The notes beneath the pieces are model-generated. The model had not been told where the DNA came from. It saw only the letters and a program-made list of their open reading frames with translations, and made no database searches. 8,692 nt of DNA from Muribaculaceae bacterium (GTDB taxonomy: Bacteria; Bacteroidota; Bacteroidia; Bacteroidales; Muribaculaceae), in assembly GCA_024400895.1 (NCBI GenBank), contig JAKSMA010000093.1, positions 1-8,692 of the forward strand. The letters are read 5' to 3'. Positions 6,536-8,692 of the stretch are shown here, one piece after another. A program made the position numbers and the translations under genes. How positions within the stretch are numbered: position 1 is the first letter of the stretch; the number at the start of each line of letters is the position of its first letter.

Positions 6536-6768
6536 GAAAGCAAGATTGGTTTAGTGGGTGGGAGGCTATCTACTCCCTTACAAAATAGGCTGGCAGAGGG
6601 CTGGAGGCCCGATAGGTGAGCGGGAGCGAACGATAACCTCGGTCGTAGCGAAGCGAAGGCCGGGGGAAGCGGTACGCATCCAACCAGTGCGGGCTGAAAG
6701 TCCGCGATAACTCATCATGTTGGTAAGCACGACCGACCCTACGAGGTTCTGGCATAAAGGCGTGTGCT
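6518..6768 (+). ncRNA. Candidate structured non-coding RNA or structured repeat element (unrecognised)
   Basis: This stretch is much more GC-rich than its surroundings and folds locally on paper. Stems seen are GGGAG/CTCCC (6560-6564 with 6573-6577), CTATC/GATAG (6566-6570 with 6611-6615), GGGC/GCCC (6598-6601 with 6607-6610), an 8-base stem CCTCGGTC/GGCCGGGG (6637-6644 with 6658-6665), and CCAAC/GTTGG (6680-6684 with 6719-6723) enclosing a 7-base stem with a GAA loop (6689-6695 with 6699-6705). Three pairs in the two strongest stems are G-U in the plus-strand RNA and would be A-C on the other strand, which favours plus-strand transcription. No promoter of Bacteroidetes type is visible just upstream. 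I do not recognise an RNA family. It is not RNase P, tmRNA, a group II domain V or a known riboswitch as far as I can tell. The only minus-strand frame (61 codons) looks accidental. Confidence 0.4.
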
Positions 6769-6833
6769 TATATCACCAAGCTGCGCTTCGTATCGCTTTG
6801 CTCTACTCGCTTGCATGGTGTTTTGCATAATCC

Positions 6834-6866
6834 GCCGTCGCAGACGGCTTGTATTTTAGTCTATTT
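6834..6866 (+). terminator. Terminator-like hairpin in repeat copy 1
   Basis: A perfect 6-base stem, GCCGTC (6834-6839) with GACGGC (6843-6848) and a GCA loop, is followed by the T-rich stretch TTGTATTTTAGTCTATTTT. It could end a plus-strand transcript from the structured element. Confidence 0.4.
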
Positions 6867-6880
6867 TGATGCGGTTGCCC
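6863..6880 (-). repeat. Right copy 1 of the 18-base inverted repeat
   Basis: The exact reverse complement of 6518-6535, at the right end of repeat copy 1. With the left copy it would bound a 363-base element. Confidence 0.8.
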
Positions 6881-6887
6881 CGAGCTA

Positions 6888-7048
6888 TAAACAAGACCGA
6901 CCCTCTCCGAGGCTCATACTTGAGTGGGTGCATATATCACCAAGCTGCGCTTCGTATCGCTTTGCTCTACTCGCTTGCATGGTGCTTTGCATAATTCGCC
7001 GTCGCCGTCGGCTTGTATTTTAGTCTATTTTGATGCGGTTGCCCTGTA
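6888..7048 (+). repeat. Tandem repeat, copy 2
   Basis: Second copy of the 164-base unit. Its core is 6933-7044. The hairpin corresponding to the terminator-like one of copy 1 (6998-7012) is shortened to GCCG/CGGC by two of the four substitutions, but the T-rich stretch after it is unchanged. Confidence 0.85.
7027..7044 (-). repeat. Right copy 2 of the 18-base inverted repeat
   Basis: The exact reverse complement of 6518-6535, at the right end of repeat copy 2. With the left copy it would bound a 527-base element. Confidence 0.8.
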
Positions 7049-7057
7049 TTTTCATTA

Positions 7058-7089
7058 TTTGTTTTTTTGAGGGAAAATCACTATATTTG
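7058..7089 (+). promoter_or_regulatory. Consensus Bacteroidetes promoter of the 7434 transcript
   Basis: TTTG (7058-7061), 20 bases, then TATATTTG (7082-7089) match the full -33/-7 consensus. This is the best promoter in the window. The expected start near 7093-7097 gives a long leader of about 340 bases before the ATG at 7434. Confidence 0.7.
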
Positions 7090-7094
7090 CGATT

Positions 7095-7380
7095 GCAAAT
7101 TGCATTGCTGTGCATTGAAGCATAGCCATGCATTAGGCAAGACATATTTTTGAAAGCGTTTCGCTTCAATTCCTAATTACGAAAATCGCCAATTTTCTAA
7201 ACCGAAGGACATTGAGGCAACCAGAAACGCCTTCGCTGTGCTTGTATTTCCACCCTCCGTGCAAGCGGGAGTGCCATATAGGCTTACGGCGTGGGGGTGG
7301 GTTGTTCAATTTCGGTTTAAGGCGTTTGGCGATGCCTCGTAATTAATTGACAGCGGCATCGTCCCACGCTTTCTTTTTTT
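7095..7380 (+). ncRNA. Candidate structured leader RNA (attenuator-like) or independent small RNA
   Basis: Five helices are nested around one axis: 7174-7182 with 7337-7345 (9 bases), 7185-7192 with 7326-7333 (8), 7198-7206 with 7311-7319 (9), 7211-7215 with 7306-7310 (5) and 7218-7222 with 7300-7304 (5). An inner stem CCACCCTC (7250-7257) pairs with 7293-7300 including one G-U; the CCACCC part is exact, and it shares base 7300 with the fifth helix. A smaller hairpin precedes them at 7151-7167. The nest competes with a downstream stem that ends in a T-run (see the terminator entry). I do not recognise an RNA family. A palindromic mobile element (MITE) would give the same nested inverted repeats, so copy number elsewhere in the genome is the deciding fact. 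Confidence 0.45.
7289..7380 (+). terminator. Terminator-like alternative stem before a T-run in the leader
   Basis: GCGTGGG (7289-7295) pairs perfectly with CCCACGC (7363-7369), directly followed by TTTCTTTTTTT (7370-7380). Inside it CGATGCC (7330-7336) pairs with GGCATCG (7355-7361). Both use bases needed by the nested helices, so the two folds exclude each other. Confidence 0.5.
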
Positions 7381-7433
7381 GCACATACACAAGCATGTTT
7401 CAAAGGGGACGTGAGAAACACTTTTACAATGTT

Positions 7434-8129
7434 ATGCCAAAGTTACCAGACCTAAAGGCGGATGTAGAAAAGTTTAAGCAACTGCGTCCATGCATGAAAT
7501 CGTATCAGGCCGAAGAAGAGGTGCTGTGCTATGTGGTCAACTATCATCCCTCTCATGCAGAAAAAGAATGGGTGGCGATGAAAGTGGAGTTGCTCAACAA
7601 TTTCTATAGCACAGGCATCTTGGCTATAGATGCATTGACCGACCACATTTTCAAAACCACAAACATTGACGAGCGCCTTGAAAAAGGAGACCAATCGCTT
7701 ATCAGCGAAATTGCAGAATTGACTGTAAACGGGAAAAAAAGAATCAACTACTCATTTGCCACAAAATATTGTGCGCTGCATGAACCATCAAAATTCCCCA
7801 TTTACGACAGTATCGTAGCGGCCATATTCACGTCCCTGTTTATGAAAGGCCTTTTGCCGGGATTCTCCTACAGTCGATTACGAAAGGCGCAAACACGCTA
7901 TTGCCTTTCGAAAGCGGCTTTTGAAAAGAAACTTCATGAATATGACTTTTTCGTTGAGGTGTACGACTGCTTTATGAAAGCCGCCAATTTGACCGATTAC
8001 TGTTACCGCCAAGTGGACAACTACTTGTGGGGTTCACACAAACTATCGAACGCGAAATACGGTCAGTTTGAGATTGAAAAAATCGCAGACATTGCTAAAA
8101 ACATCTATCAAGAATACAAAGAAAAATAA
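7434..8129 (+). CDS. Protein of unknown function with an S-F-A-T-K-Y-C ... P-I-Y-D motif
   Basis: From ATG 7434 the protein has 231 residues, begins MPKLPDLKADVEKFKQLRPC, and is soluble with no signal peptide or membrane helix. It is mostly helical in character. The most distinctive segments are INYSFATKYCALHEPSKFP followed by IYDSIV (104-128) and VDNYLWG (194-200). Similar motifs occur, by my recollection, in uncharacterised bacterial proteins of accessory regions, some distantly reminiscent of helix-hairpin-helix DNA glycosylases. That link is weak and I assign no function. An in-frame ATG at 7395 would add 13 residues (MFQRGREKHFYNV), and a TTG at 7347 would add more. I prefer 7434 because the upstream bases belong to the structured leader and T-run. 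The gene is AT-richer than the housekeeping genes and sits between a repeat element and a BspA-like gene, an accessory setting. Confidence 0.7.
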   Translation: MPKLPDLKADVEKFKQLRPCMKSYQAEEEVLCYVVNYHPSHAEKEWVAMKVELLNNFYSTGILAIDALTDHIFKTTNIDERLEKGDQSLISEIAELTVNGKKRINYSFATKYCALHEPSKFPIYDSIVAAIFTSLFMKGLLPGFSYSRLRKAQTRYCLSKAAFEKKLHEYDFFVEVYDCFMKAANLTDYCYRQVDNYLWGSHKLSNAKYGQFEIEKIADIAKNIYQEYKEK

Positions 8130-8148
8130 TCATTAAATTTTATACATT

Positions 8149-8692
8149 ATGAAAAGAAAACTAATAATTTCTATTTTAATGGCCATTGCTTGCCTCTCAG
8201 CAAGTGCAGAGTATTTTGAGGTAGATGACCTTGCATATTCAACAAATGATGATGGGCTTTCGGTAAGAGTATATAAAAAATTATATAAAAGAAACGATTA
8301 TCGTGGTGCCATAATAATTGATAGTGGTCCCATAACAATCCCCGAGAATGTAACATATCAAGGGAAAACCTATTCAGTGACAAGTATCGGGTCCTCCGCG
8401 TTCTCTGGCTGCTTCGGCTTGACTTCAGTGACCATTCCTAATTCAGTGACAAGTATCAAGGGGGGTGCGTTCTGGGGTTGCTCAGGCTTGACTTCGGTAA
8501 CCATTCCAAATTCAGTGACAACTATCAAGGAGGAAGCGTTCAAGGGTTGCTCCGGCTTGACTTCAGTGACCATTCCTAATTCAGTGACAACTATCGAGAA
8601 AGAGGCGTTCTCTGGCTGCTCAGGCTTGACTTCGGTGACCATTCCAAATTCAGTGACAACTATCAAGGAGGAAGCGTTCAAGGGTTGCTCCG
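8149..8692 (+). CDS. BspA-like secreted leucine-rich-repeat protein, 5' part (3' end outside window)
   Basis: From the ATG at 8149, 181 codons run to the window edge. Residues 1-20 are a signal peptide (MKRKLIISILMAIACLSASA, cleavage likely before Glu21). Residues 21-73 are a short leader domain ending ITIPENVTYQGKTY. From about residue 75 come 23-residue repeats of the type GLTSVTIPNSVTTIKEEAF-x-GCS, the Treponema pallidum/BspA type (LRR_5), found on surface adhesins of Bacteroidetes, Treponema and Trichomonas. These proteins usually bind host or bacterial surface partners. Because the C-terminus is outside, it cannot be seen whether it carries a secretion or anchoring tail. The start lies 19 bases after the preceding stop with no promoter box between, so the two genes may share a transcript. 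The A-rich bases before ATG fit Bacteroidetes initiation. Cys15 is not in a good lipobox, so a lipoprotein is unlikely. Confidence 0.92.
   Translation, partial: MKRKLIISILMAIACLSASAEYFEVDDLAYSTNDDGLSVRVYKKLYKRNDYRGAIIIDSGPITIPENVTYQGKTYSVTSIGSSAFSGCFGLTSVTIPNSVTSIKGGAFWGCSGLTSVTIPNSVTTIKEEAFKGCSGLTSVTIPNSVTTIEKEAFSGCSGLTSVTIPNSVTTIKEEAFKGCS
8372..8692 (+). repeat. 69-base tandem repeats encoding the LRR units
   Basis: ATTCAGTGAC recurs at 8372, 8441, 8510, 8579 and 8648, an exact 69-base (23-codon) period. On top of this is a 138-base period: 8501-8554 is identical to 8639-8692, so units alternate in type, suggesting recent duplication or gene conversion of a two-unit block. Confidence 0.9.

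Larger units (their letters stand above)
6724..6887 (+). repeat. Tandem repeat, copy 1 (164-base unit)
   Basis: Compared at an offset of 164 with copy 2. The core 6769-6880 matches at 108 of 112 positions with no gap; differences are at 6821, 6832, 6842 and 6844. The left part is more diverged but shares GACCGACCCT (6731-6740). Within the unit CACCA (6774-6778) can pair with TGGTG (6816-6820), extended by AGC/GCT (6779-6781 with 6809-6811). Confidence 0.85.

Noticed and set aside
6570..6755. Minus-strand open frame of 61 codons across the GC-rich element
   Set aside because: It has no promoter or ribosome site, its composition is rich in Arg, Ser and Pro as expected from chance reading of a GC-rich structured sequence, and the G-U pairs favour a plus-strand RNA.
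6518..6768. RNase P RNA, suggested by the GAAAGTCCG string
   Set aside because: The conserved core segments and the long-range pairing of RNase P RNA are not found around it.
6724..7048. CRISPR-like array
   Set aside because: There are only two units of 164 bases, with near-identical long repeats and no short regular repeat/spacer pattern or cas genes.
8370..8681. Minus-strand repetitive frame opposite the BspA-like gene
   Set aside because: A periodic shadow of the 69-base repeats; the plus frame has a signal peptide and the known LRR pattern.

Overview
The window looks like a chromosomal segment of a Bacteroidales bacterium, in the Prevotella / Bacteroides / Muribaculaceae range. Several independent signs agree. 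Bacteroidetes-type -7 boxes (TAnnTTTG) lie upstream of at least four transcripts, and Shine-Dalgarno sites are weak or A-rich. One secreted protein carries a C-terminal tail typical of this group, there is a BspA-type leucine-rich-repeat surface protein, and the polyamine gene belongs to the carboxy(nor)spermidine dehydrogenase family. The species cannot be fixed from this sequence alone.

Layout. From 1 to 4009 everything reads leftward (minus strand). In transcription order there is a four-gene envelope-type set: a flippase-like LPG_synthase_TM membrane protein, a single-pass membrane protein and a short-chain dehydrogenase. These are followed by a separately promoted secreted protein, and then by a Fur-family regulator with a MATE efflux gene 11 bases behind it, cut by the window edge. 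From 4278 to 6299 two housekeeping genes read rightward, ksgA/rsmA (16S rRNA dimethyltransferase) and a carboxynorspermidine dehydrogenase. They end at a strong intrinsic terminator at 6330-6372. The flippase operon and ksgA are divergent from the 4010-4277 intergenic region.

The flippase-like gene has one in-frame stop, which falls inside a 29-base stretch (3333-3361) matching 25 of 29 bases of the Illumina P5 adapter as I remember it. I read the stop as a sequencing or assembly artefact and not as a true pseudogene or a recoded stop.

From 6373 to 7433 there is over 1 kb without a convincing protein gene, but it is not empty. It holds (i) a GC-rich element starting at 6518 with several hairpins whose G-U pairs favour a plus-strand RNA, (ii) a 164-base tandem repeat whose 112-base core is 108/112 identical between copies, (iii) an 18-base inverted repeat joining the left edge of the element to the right end of each repeat copy, and (iv) a consensus promoter at 7058-7089 followed by a leader. 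In that leader five nested helices (7174-7345) compete with a terminator-like stem ending in a T-run (7371-7380). This is the best candidate for something undescribed: a repeated structured RNA or small mobile element and an attenuator-like leader in front of an unrecognised gene (7434-8129). That gene is followed 19 bases later by the 5' part of a BspA-like secreted repeat protein, which runs off the right edge.
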